Shown one piece after another: positions 1 through 9,125 of a stretch of DNA of 64,000 bases. The notes under the pieces were generated by a model. It made no database searches. It had not been told where the DNA came from and saw only the letters and a program-made list of their open reading frames with translations. The stretch comes from LD21 sp963715785. Its GTDB lineage: Bacteria > Bacteroidota > Bacteroidia > Bacteroidales > VadinHA17. A program made the position numbers and the translations under genes. Positions within the stretch are counted from its first letter, which is position 1. Every line of letters begins with the position of its first letter. Location: the NCBI GenBank assembly GCA_963715785.1, contig OY970276.1:3720001-3784000 (forward strand), in the 5' to 3' direction.

Positions 1-10
1 GTCCGTGTTA
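1..10. repeat. R0: 3' end of an attC-like element (cut by window start)
   Basis: The first ten bases, GTCCGTGTTA, are the terminal segment shared by all R elements. The rest of the copy lies outside the window. Confidence 0.8.
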
Positions 11-508
11 TAAAAAGTGCACAATTTAAAGGTCTGGCGATAATCAAAAAGTCCTGGTAGACGAGAATAATTTGTCAAGTGATACTGAATTTAATAAATG
101 AGGCAACTTTATAATGGCCAAAGAAACTGTCCAGTTGCAAAAATTTATATAAAGTGCCGTTATAAAAAGTGCGTCCTTGTAAATGGCTAAATCGTACAGT
201 AGAAATTGTCTCGTCAACGACCATTTGCAAGGCATCAGGGTAGGCATAAAAAATTGGACTGCCTCTTTGAGTGTCGCGGTACAAAGTTTTATAATATTGA
301 TAATTAGTCCAGTTAAAGAATATAAATAAATGGCAGTGGCGCGAGTGCCAATTTTTTATACGCGCGTTGGCAAAGGGAATTCGGCTAGGCATTTGCGTGT
401 CGCGATATAAGCTGATAGCTATTGAAAAACTGTCATGTTGTTGTGCATTTTATTACTTGCAAAGCGGGAAGCCGAATGTAGATATGAGCCAGCCGCATTT
501 TTTATAAC
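7..508. repeat. Gene-less payload, family B copy 1
   Basis: Bounded by GTTATAAAAAGTGC at the left and GCATTTTTTATAAC at the right. The GTTATAAAAAGTGCG word recurs internally near 160. Three hairpins are visible: CTTGTAAATGG/CCATTTGCAA (second arm 221-230), AAAAATTGG/CCAATTTTT (249-257 with 348-356) and AATTCGGCT/AAGCCGAAT (379-387 with 469-477). No open frame is shared with the other nine copies, so this is a structured non-coding module; whether it is transcribed cannot be told. Confidence 0.85.
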
Positions 509-853
509 GGCCCGGCGGTTTGGTTAGTTGGCGTCTGTGTCGCGGTGGCGTGGTTTTTGCCAGTCCTGGCAGACGGCTGAAGAGTCCGGGTGCACGATGA
601 AGTAGTCTAGATGGTACCAAGTCCGGGTAAGGTTAGTGAGTCCGGGCCCATGATGAAATAGTCTAGATGGAATAGCAAAAACCATGACACCTCGTGCGTC
701 GGCCCGCAGCCCAATAGACTTTATGGCGGGAGATGAAATATTCAAGGTGCACAGGATTTTATAAATTGAAATGACCTTAATCTCATAGACTTTAAGGGCT
801 GATAACGCGGTAGTCTGGGCTGCGGAAGCCAATTAACTAAACCGTCCGAGTTA
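505..853. repeat. R1: attC-like element, long class
   Basis: 349 bp. P1 arms GTTTGGTTAGTTGGC/GCCAATTAACTAAAC; P2 GGTGGCGTGG/CCATGACACC; P3 CCGCAGCCC/GGGCTGCGG. By the polarity inferred for the array it belongs with the payload on its right, the 924-2522 gene. Minus-strand open frames through it are shadows of the repeat. Confidence 0.9.
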
Positions 854-923
854 TAAGGCGTTTTATTGTCTCGGCCTAGCAAGATTAAATTTATTTATAA
901 ATAATCGTTGGATCAAGATCCAA

Positions 924-2522
924 TTATTTCAGATTCTCAGGCTCTTGCCGCTTTTCTGTAGCTTTTAATGGAGTATTCATCCAAAATCTTCTTGAATCGG
1001 TAGAGTTTGAAATACAATTCTTTTCAAGTGGTGCAGCTTGTATAAAACATTTATTCTGAAATTCCACCGGTTTATTATATTCCTGAACAAAAAGCTCCCT
1101 AAATTGACGAAATTCAAGATCTCTTCGTTTGTTAAGGATTTTGCCATTAATGTCTTTCAGGTTTTTTATACTTATATAAACGGAATCAATTTCCTGGGGC
1201 TTGAAATTGTCATCTCTCACTCTTATATACGAGTTGGGTCCATTAACTTTAATATATGTTATTTTAGCTTTTCTTTTACCGATGGTCAGTTCGTAATTTT
1301 CTGATCTTCCTGCCGAAACGGGATCGAGATCCCTGTTGAAATAAACAATTATATTCATATCGGGAGGATAGCCAGCAATCATACCAGCATAAGGGCCGCC
1401 TTCCTGCTGCCATTCTACGTTCAAAAATTTAAAGAAATCATTGTCACTTGAATCTGGAAAAATGAACGTATTATTGAAAGATATATATTTAAGACACATC
1501 TTGGAATTAACCGCTGGCTCATGCCCGTATTCAATCTCAATATTGAAAATATCCTTTTTCTTTTTTTCTGAGTCTAAATATGAACCGGAATATTCAAGTT
1601 TGTGTATTGAATAATCATCAGGCTGAATGAATATTGTACCCTGGTAGGTATCTTCCGTGACCTTACGTTTTGCACTGAAGTCGATCCTATATAATAATGT
1701 ACTTCCTTCATAAACTCCGAAAGGTGTTGAAAACCAATGATTTTTGAGAAAATCCATCATCAGAGTATGAACATATGAAAATGATCTTTTATTGTAATTT
1801 CTGAAGGTATCGTGCGCCAGTAATATAAAAAACTCATTTCCATATTGATCACCAACTATTGCATGGGGTATTTTTTTAAACCAATAATCAGAATGATCTG
1901 TTTCCGGGAGATCATAATATGGAGTAACATTCTTTGTCAAGAGATCCATATTCTTTTTAAAATAGAGTAATCTGTACCTGTTTGAATCTGATGGAAAGGC
2001 AAAACCTTTATCCAGGGTCTGGATGATGCCCTCGTTCAGGTTAAGATAATTACTGCTGTCCTTTTGATAGTCCCGGTAATATGATACATAACTATATTGA
2101 GTGAAAGGATAATTATTTTTGATATTTCTGAGCGCCCGGGCTATAATAAGTTCCGGGCTGAGCCTTCTTTTTCTTGCAGTTACTCTGACCTCACTAAGAA
2201 CATAGATATTGGGTACAAGCTTCAGATTGTTCATTCCAGTCGTTTCTAGATCGCTAAAAGCCACTGAAAGTCTATAAAATCCAATACAGGAAACGATCAG
2301 ACTGTCTGATTGAAATCCGGGGTTGTTCAATATTCTGAAATCACCTTCAGCATTCGAAATGACTCCAACCAGAGAGTTTTTAAGACGTATTGTTGCGAAT
2401 GGTACAGGTTTGGATGTTTTAGAATCAATAACTTTCCCTCTTACATAATCAGGTTGCTGGCAATAAATTACAGGAAGATTAATTGAGAGTAGCAAACCAA
2501 TAAAGATTAAATGCTTTTTCAT
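924..2522 (-). CDS. Exported protein with CarboxypepD_reg-like domain
   Basis: 532 aa. Residues 1-21 form a signal peptide ending near YCQQ. Residues about 27-115 look like the CarboxypepD_reg-like beta-sandwich common at the N-terminus of Bacteroidota surface proteins (GKVIDSKTSKPVPFATI, then a GVISNAEGDFRI turn). The following stretch (SPELIIARALRNIKNNYP, about 122-140) is the type seen after this domain in DUF5686-like proteins, but the protein is shorter than those and I see no clear barrel. It is probably periplasmic or outer-membrane associated. It is alone in its cassette, whose arms are GTTATAAGGC and GCCTTATAAC. The start is the only one that gives a signal peptide. Function unknown. 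Confidence 0.88.
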   Translation of the reverse strand: MKKHLIFIGLLLSINLPVIYCQQPDYVRGKVIDSKTSKPVPFATIRLKNSLVGVISNAEGDFRILNNPGFQSDSLIVSCIGFYRLSVAFSDLETTGMNNLKLVPNIYVLSEVRVTARKRRLSPELIIARALRNIKNNYPFTQYSYVSYYRDYQKDSSNYLNLNEGIIQTLDKGFAFPSDSNRYRLLYFKKNMDLLTKNVTPYYDLPETDHSDYWFKKIPHAIVGDQYGNEFFILLAHDTFRNYNKRSFSYVHTLMMDFLKNHWFSTPFGVYEGSTLLYRIDFSAKRKVTEDTYQGTIFIQPDDYSIHKLEYSGSYLDSEKKKKDIFNIEIEYGHEPAVNSKMCLKYISFNNTFIFPDSSDNDFFKFLNVEWQQEGGPYAGMIAGYPPDMNIIVYFNRDLDPVSAGRSENYELTIGKRKAKITYIKVNGPNSYIRVRDDNFKPQEIDSVYISIKNLKDINGKILNKRRDLEFRQFRELFVQEYNKPVEFQNKCFIQAAPLEKNCISNSTDSRRFWMNTPLKATEKRQEPENLK

Positions 2523-2654
2523 CTCTTTAGATTTTAAGTGGTGTCTCGTCCTGGAATAAGATTCGATAATATTTTGTTTTTACGGTCATGGTCGAGGTTT
2601 TACTTACAAGAAGTGTGCCACAACATCGTGAATGGGCAGAAAATCAATGCCTTA

Positions 2655-3000
2655 TAACGGCCCGGCGGTTTAATGAGTTGGCGTCTGTGTCGCGGTGCCT
2701 TGTTTTTTGCAAGTCCTGATAAGTGGCGATAAGTTTTGGGTCACGATAAATTGTCTTGACGGTACCAAGTCCGGGTGACGGAAGCGAGTTTTGAGTCACG
2801 ACGAAATAGTCTAGATAGCGAGCAAAAAACAAGGCACCAGTGCGTCGGCCCGCAGCCCTATTGACTTTGTCTCGGCAGCAGGATCTGTCAAGGTGCCACA
2901 AAGTTTTATAAGTTAAAATGCATTTAATCGCATAGACTTAATGAGTTAATTACGAAGTAGTCCGGGCTGCGGAAGCCAATTAATTAAACCGTCCGAGTTA
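2655..3000. repeat. R2: attC-like element, long class
   Basis: 346 bp. P1 GTTTAATGAGTTGGC/GCCAATTAATTAAAC; P2 GGTGCCTTG/CAAGGCACC, a perfect pairing; P3 CCGCAGCCC/GGGCTGCGG. Confidence 0.9.
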
Positions 3001-3108
3001 GCATTTGTGCTCATTTTAAAACTGTCCCGATGGGACGAATCTGTCACGGTAACTGAAATTTGTTAAGGTTACCAATCCGGATAAAAGGAAGGATTTGTCT
3101 ATTTTTTA

Positions 3109-3570
3109 TTACTTACCTCTAAGCACTAATGATAATTGAGAACTATCACGCTGCCCGTTTAATTCTACAGTAAAATCGTCAAAATTCTTCCAATATCTAA
3201 ATGTCGTGATGTCTTCAACACATTCTCTATACATCTTTATTTCATATAATTGCAATTCCTCCCTATCTAACCAATCTTTGCCAAGTAGTTTATAAAGTTC
3301 ATTAACAAAATCTCGGATGTCTCTCTCCTCTGAAGTACTCTTTGCAAACAATATTACTCTTTTATTGTCTTTAAAATCTGTCAGAAGAATAGTATCAAAT
3401 TTCCAAAAACTAACACCTGATGAAAAAGATGTTCTAATTTTACCAGCTAATTCATCATCAAATGTTAATTCTTCCGGTGTATAATCCTCGTGTTTAATGG
3501 AATTTATATCTATTCCAACTTGAAGAAGTTTTTCAACAGCAAGATTTTTCTTCCTAGTAAATAATCCCAT
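3109..3570 (-). CDS. Hypothetical cytosolic protein, second gene of a pair
   Basis: 153 aa, no signal peptide and no membrane segment. Alpha/beta composition with a charged N-terminus (MGLFTRKKNL). It lies 11 bp downstream of the 171-aa membrane protein gene in the same cassette, so the two are probably co-transcribed and may work together. No family recognised. Confidence 0.75.
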   Translation of the reverse strand: MGLFTRKKNLAVEKLLQVGIDINSIKHEDYTPEELTFDDELAGKIRTSFSSGVSFWKFDTILLTDFKDNKRVILFAKSTSEERDIRDFVNELYKLLGKDWLDREELQLYEIKMYRECVEDITTFRYWKNFDDFTVELNGQRDSSQLSLVLRGK

Positions 3571-3581
3571 GTCGATAGGTT

Positions 3582-4097
3582 TTAGTGTTTATATTTAATA
3601 GTATCAATTAATATCAATTTGTTCTTTAAATCGAGTATTATGGAATCCTTTTTAATATTGGCACTGTCAGATTTGAAAATCTCTGTTTTCAAAATTTCTA
3701 ATTCTGAGGTTATTTTTTTATTATGATTCCACGACCAAATATTAAATACTAGCAAGGCGAATGTTAATAAGGGCCCAATGATTTTAATTAAAAAGTCCTT
3801 TATCTTGGCACTTTTCACCTCTTGTTTCTTATGCAATAGAAATTTTGAAAATGAACCATGATTTTCTATTTCTTGCTTTATTTCTGGAATGGGGAATATC
3901 TTTAAATCGCTTTCTGTGCTTACTTTAAAAAATTTGTTTTTGTATAAAGCAGCCATATGTCTAACTTCATCCAGAGTTAGGCTGATGGGATACTCCTTTG
4001 CAAGCAAATCAAGCTGCCACCAACCTGGATCTTCGCCATATATTTTATTGGACACGAATTCTAGAAATTCTAAGTGATTTTGTGGTATTTTATCCAT
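3582..4097 (-). CDS. Hypothetical single-pass membrane protein, first gene of a pair
   Basis: 171 aa. Residues about 1-70 look like a small helical cytosolic domain. One hydrophobic segment (about 107-128, FLIKIIGPLLTFALLVFNIW) follows, then a short tail rich in K, E and L that could be a coiled coil. It is the upstream member of the two-gene cassette with 3109-3570. Cassette arms are GTTAGCATTTGTGC and CATAAATGCTAAC. No function assigned. Confidence 0.75.
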   Translation of the reverse strand: MDKIPQNHLEFLEFVSNKIYGEDPGWWQLDLLAKEYPISLTLDEVRHMAALYKNKFFKVSTESDLKIFPIPEIKQEIENHGSFSKFLLHKKQEVKSAKIKDFLIKIIGPLLTFALLVFNIWSWNHNKKITSELEILKTEIFKSDSANIKKDSIILDLKNKLILIDTIKYKH

Positions 4098-4152
4098 AGT
4101 TGATTTATTATTTTGAAAATTGTCAATCCATTAAAGATATGCTCTTCTGTGT

Positions 4153-4241
4153 TAGCATTTGTGCGATCTGTCATGGTAACGTAACTGTCATGCTATAAGT
4201 AAATTGTCCCCGAAGATGGCGGCAGCCGCATAAATGCTAAC
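4153..4241. repeat. Internal core copy forming a cassette-end hairpin
   Basis: GTTAGCATTTGTGCG appears a second time here, inside the cassette, and pairs with CGCATAAATGCTAAC at 4228-4241. The 89-bp hairpin closely resembles 63698-63782. It sits just upstream (minus strand) of the 171-aa gene. Confidence 0.6.
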
Positions 4242-4583
4242 GGCTCGGTGGTATAGGAAGTTGCCGTCTGTGTCAGGGTTGGCGAGTTTTTTGCCAGTCC
4301 CGGTAAACGGACGAAAGTTGTCTTGTCACGGTAAAAGCCGATTACGTATGAGTCCCGGTAATGAAAACGCAATTTACTTGTCACGGTGCATTATATAAAC
4401 GGAGAGCAAAAAACGCTGCCAACTGCGCGTCGGCCTGCAGCCCCATTGACTTTGTCTCGGCAGCAGGATGAGTCAGGGTACACCAATTTTAATAAGTGAG
4501 ATGAATTTACAAGCATAGATGTAAATAGCTGATTACGAATGTGTCCGGGCTGCAGAAGGCAATTGCCTATACCATCCGTGTTA
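4238..4583. repeat. R3: attC-like element, long class, divergent P1
   Basis: 346 bp. P1 GGTATAGGAAGTTGCC/GGCAATTGCCTATACC, changed on both sides relative to other copies; P2 GTTGGCGAG/GCTGCCAAC; P3 CTGCAGCCC/GGGCTGCAG. Confidence 0.9.
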
Positions 4584-4765
4584 GGTTTTCGTTGCCTTAT
4601 TAATTGTCATCGACTGAAATTGTCTCGCTTTAAAATTGTCTCGGTATGTTGAAAGACTCTATTGGTGTGCAATAAAATTGTCTGCTAATTTTAAGAGTTA
4701 ATTGATTTTAATCTTTCAGATTTAGAATTTTATTACATTTATTCGTTTTTAGGTTTTGCAATACA

Positions 4766-6109
4766 TTGAGAAAATTAAAAATCATAGATAATATTTCAGG
4801 GTTACAACTTTTCCAGTTGATGAGACCCTTAACTTTTCTAATTATAAGCATTGTCTTCACTCATACACTTAAAGTTGAACAGGTAGCTCAGTTTGAAATG
4901 TTCATGTTTATAGGCGGGGCATTAACCTTTTTCTGGGTGACGGGCATAATTCAATCTCTTCTTACGCTCTATAAAAAGAATAAAACTTTTCATAAATCTG
5001 GAGATAATGGGCCAGCAAAGTCTCCTGAAATCTTCAACGCTTTCATTTTATTGTGTTTCTTCAGTTTGTTCATGTTTTTAATGGGCCACTTACTTAAAAA
5101 TCATTTTTCGGTTTTTCACTACACCGGGAATGTGCCATATATAAATCTGTTGTTATTGTATGTTCTTCTGAGTAGTCCAGTTTGTCTAATTGAATACATA
5201 TATCTATTAAACAATAGGTCTTATCGCATTTTTCAATATGGCCTTATAACATTCTCAGCTCAACTGGTTTTGATAATTATACCTGTTCTTTTGGGGAAGG
5301 ATTTCCTATGGTCAATCTGGGGGCTGCTGGCAATTGCTTCAGTGCGATGGATATGGCTAATAATCTTGTTGAGAAGATATTCTGAAATGAAAATATCATT
5401 CAAATTCATAAAAGAACATCTTTATCTCGGCATCCCATTAATTGCAACCACATTTATTAGCGGATCAGCTCAGTATGTTGATGGAACTATTATTTCAGCT
5501 CATTTTAAGGATGAGACAACCTTTGCAATTTTCAGATTTGGTGCCAAGGAGTTTCAGCTTGTAATTATGATGGCAACTGGATTAAGTACTGCTCTCCTAT
5601 CTGAGTTTTCGACACGTGAAAAGATGAAAGATTCACTTAGTTTGATAAAGGAGAAATCTAGTAGACTTATGCATTTTCTGTTTCCAGCTTCAATGATTGC
5701 AATGCTATTGGCAAATTGGGCTTATCCTAGAATATTTACTCCCGCATACGCATCAAGTGCCGGAATATTTATGGTTTATCTATTACTGGTTATTCCTAGG
5801 CTTGTTTTTCCACAAACAATTGTTGTGGGAAGAAAGAGAACTAATATTGCTTTAATCACTGCTGTAATTGCTCAAATAATAAATATACCTCTTAGTCTTG
5901 CCCTAATTCCGCCTTATGGAGTAGTGGGTGTGGCTCTTGCAACTTTTATAATTTATACTCTTGAGAAAGCCTTTTTAGTTATTTATGTAAAGGTAAAGAT
6001 GAAAATACATCCAACCGAATATATTCCAGTCAAGCTATTCGCATTCTATTCGGTTATTATTGCAATACTCTTTATTCTGATTGACCATCGGATAATATTA
6101 ATTCGCTAA
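4766..6109 (+). CDS. Wzx-like polysaccharide flippase (MATE/MVF-type exporter)
   Basis: 447 aa, hydrophobic throughout, with about 12-14 predicted membrane segments and the polar GSAQYVDGTIISAHF loop near 235 typical of O-antigen/teichoic-acid flippases. Members move lipid-linked saccharides across the inner membrane. The start is TTG at 4766; the next in-frame ATG is 4820, which would begin MRPLTFLI, so the start is uncertain. It is one of only two plus-strand genes in the array and needs its own promoter or antisense read-through. There are no glycosyltransferases beside it. Its cassette has arms GTTAGGTTTTCGTTGCC and GGCAATGAAACCTAAC. Confidence 0.85.
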   Translation: MRKLKIIDNISGLQLFQLMRPLTFLIISIVFTHTLKVEQVAQFEMFMFIGGALTFFWVTGIIQSLLTLYKKNKTFHKSGDNGPAKSPEIFNAFILLCFFSLFMFLMGHLLKNHFSVFHYTGNVPYINLLLLYVLLSSPVCLIEYIYLLNNRSYRIFQYGLITFSAQLVLIIIPVLLGKDFLWSIWGLLAIASVRWIWLIILLRRYSEMKISFKFIKEHLYLGIPLIATTFISGSAQYVDGTIISAHFKDETTFAIFRFGAKEFQLVIMMATGLSTALLSEFSTREKMKDSLSLIKEKSSRLMHFLFPASMIAMLLANWAYPRIFTPAYASSAGIFMVYLLLVIPRLVFPQTIVVGRKRTNIALITAVIAQIINIPLSLALIPPYGVVGVALATFIIYTLEKAFLVIYVKVKMKIHPTEYIPVKLFAFYSVIIAILFILIDHRIILIR

Positions 6110-6421
6110 AATATGGTCACTTTCTTGTTAAAAGTAAGTCGTCGATGTCAGAATCTGTCTGTTTTTAACTTGTCTCGGTGATTGAAAAGGTTCTCTTTGT
6201 AACAATGTAAGTGGCAATAAACCAGCTCGTCAAGGTCTTATTCTTATAAAAGCCGTTAGGTTTCTGTTGCCGCTTCTTAAGTCCCGGTAAGTGGACGAAA
6301 GTTTACTTGTCATGATAAAGTTGGTAACGGCAGAGTCAAGGTTTTATAAGTGAGGCGAAATAAACTTGTCCAGGAATAACTCTCTAGGCAAGACTGTGTC
6401 GAGTAGCGCGGCAATGAAACC
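6110..6421. other. Non-coding cassette end with internal core copy
   Basis: No gene. GTTAGGTTTCTGTTGCCGC recurs at 6255-6273 and pairs with GCGGCAATGAAACCTAAC ending at 6425, giving a roughly 170-bp hairpin-bounded end to the cassette. Short GTC-type words of the kind that fill R (AGTCCCGGTAAGTGG, TTGTCATGAT) are present. Confidence 0.55.
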
Positions 6422-6770
6422 TAACGGCCCGGCGGTTTAATTAGTTGCCGTCTGCGTCGCGGTGCCGCGTTTTTTGCCAGTCCCGGTAGATGGACGAGAG
6501 TTGTCTTGTCACGATGAAACTGTCTAGAAGGTACCAAGTCCGGGTAACGGATGTGAGTTTTGGGTCACGATGAAATAGTCTAGATGGCGAGCAAAAAACA
6601 AGGCACCAGCGCGTCGGCCGGCAGCCCTACTGACCCTGTCCCGGAAGTACAAAGTAGTCCGGGTGGTAGAAGTTTGAAGAGCGGGTTTTAAGTTTTCTCT
6701 CATAGACTTTAAGGGCTAATTACGAAGCAGTCCGGGCTGCCGAAGGCAATTAATTAAACCGTCCGAGTTA
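6422..6770. repeat. R4: attC-like element, long class
   Basis: 349 bp. P1 GTTTAATTAGTTGCC/GGCAATTAATTAAAC; P2 GGTGCCGCG/CAAGGCACC; P3 CGGCAGCCC/GGGCTGCCG. Good reference copy for the commonest type. Confidence 0.92.
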
Positions 6771-7065
6771 TATGTAGCGTTTTGAAACTGTCTCGTTGCC
6801 AGAAAATTGTCTCGCCGTAGCTTACAATTGTGTAAGAAATTTGTCTCGTTGAGAATAAGTTGGTTTAATACGAGTCCCGATAAATGAATAGAGTGTCGCG
6901 GCACAATTTGAATTACTTAATAAATTTTTCTCTTTAGTGTTATTTTATTAACAGTAACTGAGCGTTGGCCTTCTCTCCTATTTACCTGTCCCGGGAGAGT
7001 AAATTTGTCCCGATTATGTTTACGAAACTATCTAGAGTTCTGACCTGGAATCCGTTACATATAAC
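6767..7065. repeat. Gene-less payload, family D copy 1 (divergent)
   Basis: Arms GTTATATGTAGCG and GTTACATATAAC. The interior (ACTGTCTCGTTGCCAGAAAA, then TTGAGAATAA, then GAGTGTCGCGGCACAATTTG, then GAGCGTTGGCC) matches the two other D copies at 10249 and 27909. No credible coding frame. Confidence 0.8.
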
Positions 7066-7407
7066 GGCCCGGCGGTTTAATGAGTTGCCGTCTGTGTCGT
7101 GGTGCCGCGTTTTTTGCCAGTCTCGATAGATGGTTGAAAGTTTCTTGTCACGGTAATTTGTCTTGACGGTACCAAGTCCGGGTGACGGATGTGAGTTTTG
7201 GGTCACGATAAAATAGTCTAGGTGGCGAGCAAAAAACAAGGCACCAGCGCGTCGGCCGGCAGCCCCATTGACTTTGTCTAGGCGGCAGGATCAGTCCGGG
7301 TGCAACAAATTTTTATAAGCAGGTTAAATTTTTCTCTCATAGACTTTGGGAGTTGATTATAAAGTTGTCCGGGCTGGCGAAGGCAATTAATTAAACCGAC
7401 CGAGTTA
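7062..7407. repeat. R5: attC-like element, long class
   Basis: 346 bp. P1 GTTTAATGAGTTGCC/GGCAATTAATTAAAC; P2 GGTGCCGCG/CAAGGCACC. P3 is imperfect (CGGCAGCCC with GGGCTGGCG). Confidence 0.9.
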
Positions 7408-7418
7408 TGCTTAGGCTT

Positions 7419-7817
7419 TTATTTAATTCTTTTATAGATATGATTGAATCCATCACAGCAAAAATCATTCAAGAATAATGTATCGCGTACTATTGAAAAC
7501 TTCAACTGATTCGACGAGTTAAATTTAATAACATCTGCAGTCCCAGGTAAGTCTGAAGTAGGGGATATAAAAGTCTGGAATCTAGTAGTCGATATCAAAG
7601 TATCATTTTGATAAGTATTAAACATTGAATCTACTGTAATAACAAGATTGATTTTATGATTCGTTGTTTTAGGAGTATAACAATTATAAGAAATACCTCC
7701 ACAAGAACTTATCCAAGCCCATTCACCAATTAAGCTTGATGAAAAGTTTGAAGGATTATCTTTTTTGCATTCATAAAAGGAAATTAAAACTAGAATTAGA
7801 ACTACAATTTTTTTCAT
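7419..7817 (-). CDS. Lipocalin-like lipoprotein
   Basis: 132 aa. The hydrophobic N-terminus ends at Cys17 (ISFYEC), so it is probably a lipoprotein. The LIGEWAW motif at about 30 and the final DGFNHIYKRIK match the 141-aa lipoprotein at 58973-59398 (LIGTWNW ... DGFGHRYIRIK), so the two are distant paralogues carried in different cassettes. Small lipocalin-like lipoproteins of this layout are frequent in Bacteroidota; ligand unknown. Confidence 0.85.
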   Translation of the reverse strand: MKKIVVLILVLISFYECKKDNPSNFSSSLIGEWAWISSCGGISYNCYTPKTTNHKINLVITVDSMFNTYQNDTLISTTRFQTFISPTSDLPGTADVIKFNSSNQLKFSIVRDTLFLNDFCCDGFNHIYKRIK

Positions 7818-8097
7818 GATTATTTCAATTTTCTCAGTAGGATTAATACTTTAATAGCAAATATTGTTCCAAATGACAATTTAATTTTGGGGTCGCTATT
7901 CGTATATTTTTAATTGTGTTTCTTCCCAGTCTTATTAGAGCTACAGAATCATCGGGCTAAAGTGAGGTTTTCTTGATGGCCTGAGTCCTGATAGATGGGA
8001 GTGATTTTTCATGCTTAGATAAATTTGTCTAGGTAACGAAGCAGTAACCAATGCTGTTAGGTTTGTTCCAGTCTCGTAATGTGCTGGGGTTTAAGCA
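7818..8097. other. Non-coding 5' end of cassette
   Basis: 280 bp with no convincing gene. The right half contains the GTC-type words (CTGAGTCCTGATAGATGGGA, AATTTGTCTAGG) and ends GGGTTTAAGCATAAC, the partner of GTTATGCTTAGGC at 7404. Confidence 0.5.
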
Positions 8098-8444
8098 TAA
8101 CGGCTCGGTGGTATGGTTAGGTGCCGTCTGTGTCAGGGTTGGCGAGTTTTTTGCCAGTCCCGGTAAACGGTACGAAGTTGTCTTGTCACGGTAAAACTCT
8201 CTTACGTATTAGTCCCCGTAATGAAAACGCCATTTACTTGTCACGGTGCATTATATAAACGGAGAGCAAAAAACGCTGCCAACTGCGCGTCAGCCTGCAG
8301 CCCTATTGATTTTGTCTCGGGTGCAGGATGAGTCAGGGTACACCAAAATTTTATAAGTGAAATGAAGTTTGGAACATAGACTTTAGGAGCTGATAACGGC
8401 ATTGTCCGGGCTGCAGAAGGCACTTAACTATACCATCCGTGTTA
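8098..8444. repeat. R6: attC-like element, long class
   Basis: 347 bp. P1 GTATGGTTAGGTGCC/GGCACTTAACTATAC, the clearest double-sided change in P1; P2 GTTGGCGAG/GCTGCCAAC; P3 CTGCAGCCC/GGGCTGCAG. Confidence 0.9.
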
Positions 8445-8517
8445 TATTTAGGCAAGTATTAAAATTGTCTCGGTTGAGCCATTTGTCTCGATGAACGGAA
8501 TTGTCTCGGTTTAGATT

Positions 8518-8829
8518 TTATCTTGTTCTCAGTAGCGTAGTTGGCCTCAAACGCTTATATGAATGATGAACTGTTAATATATGAACAGTCAAGGTGCTGG
8601 TAATCTTATAAATGATCCGGTAATTTTCAAAAATAATCTCCCTATACTTATCCTTTCTCCACATCTCTGGAACCATACGACCAATTCTGGGATTTGTCTC
8701 GAGATATTTTGTTACATCAATTATTCTCTCGATTGTGAGAGAGGCATATTTAATTGAGTCTTGGGAGATATACCCAGCAATAGATTTTAAATCGGTCAGG
8801 GATCTCTGAGTCCAGATTATTTTAACCAT
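8518..8829 (-). CDS. ParE/RelE-family toxin
   Basis: 103 aa. The pattern WTQRSLTDLKSIAGYISQDS near the N-terminus, then NPRIGRMVPEM at about 52-62 and REIIFENYRIIYKI at about 68-81, is that of the ParE-type plasmid stabilisation toxins. Toxins of this family act on gyrase or on ribosome-bound mRNA; which applies here cannot be read from sequence. It overlaps the upstream antitoxin gene by 13 bp. Toxin-antitoxin pairs are classic stabilising cargo of large chromosomal integrons. Confidence 0.92.
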   Translation of the reverse strand: MVKIIWTQRSLTDLKSIAGYISQDSIKYASLTIERIIDVTKYLETNPRIGRMVPEMWRKDKYREIIFENYRIIYKITSTLTVHILTVHHSYKRLRPTTLLRTR

Positions 8830-8999
8830 GTTTTAAGCTCTTTCTTAACTTGATCTGTTGTAAAGACTCTACCTTCATCTATGTCCTTAAGTCCCTCCTC
8901 AATCCGGTTAAGAATCACAAGTTCTTCAACTATCTGGTCAACCGTGAAGTTTTCAGGTAACCTGTCAACTGTCTTTTTTACTTTGTCTTTTGTTAACAT
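8817..8999 (-). CDS. Antitoxin of the ParE-type pair
   Basis: 60 aa from the ATG at 8999 (MLTKDKVKKTVDRLPENFTV). The open frame extends to 9083, but the upstream part lacks conservation signals, and the shorter start fits the DRLPENFTVDQIVEEL helix pattern common to antitoxins of RelE/ParE pairs. It is first in the operon, ahead of its toxin. It should bind and neutralise the toxin with its C-terminal part (VFTTDQVKKELKTWLK). Confidence 0.85.
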   Translation of the reverse strand: MLTKDKVKKTVDRLPENFTVDQIVEELVILNRIEEGLKDIDEGRVFTTDQVKKELKTWLK

Positions 9000-9125
9000 G
9001 ATCTTAATAATATGATGCAAAGATACTAAAAAGTGTTCTTTGTCGGTCAACTGAATCGGCTTCGAAAAGTTATATTTAGGCAAATCGACATTAAATCAGT
9101 GGTCACGGCCCACATTGCTTAAATA

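Noticed and set aside
524..832. Recurrent 60-130-codon minus-strand frames in R, such as those reading RDKVNRAAGRR...FFARHLDYFIV
   Set aside because: They occur only because R is GC-richer and repeated. Frames shift between copies, starts and stops vary, and stem-preserving changes ignore codon position. I treat them as shadows of the structured element.
505..853. Group II intron or retron RNA
   Set aside because: There is no reverse transcriptase, no domain V-like hairpin and no intron boundary motif; the ends are core sites that vary with the payload.
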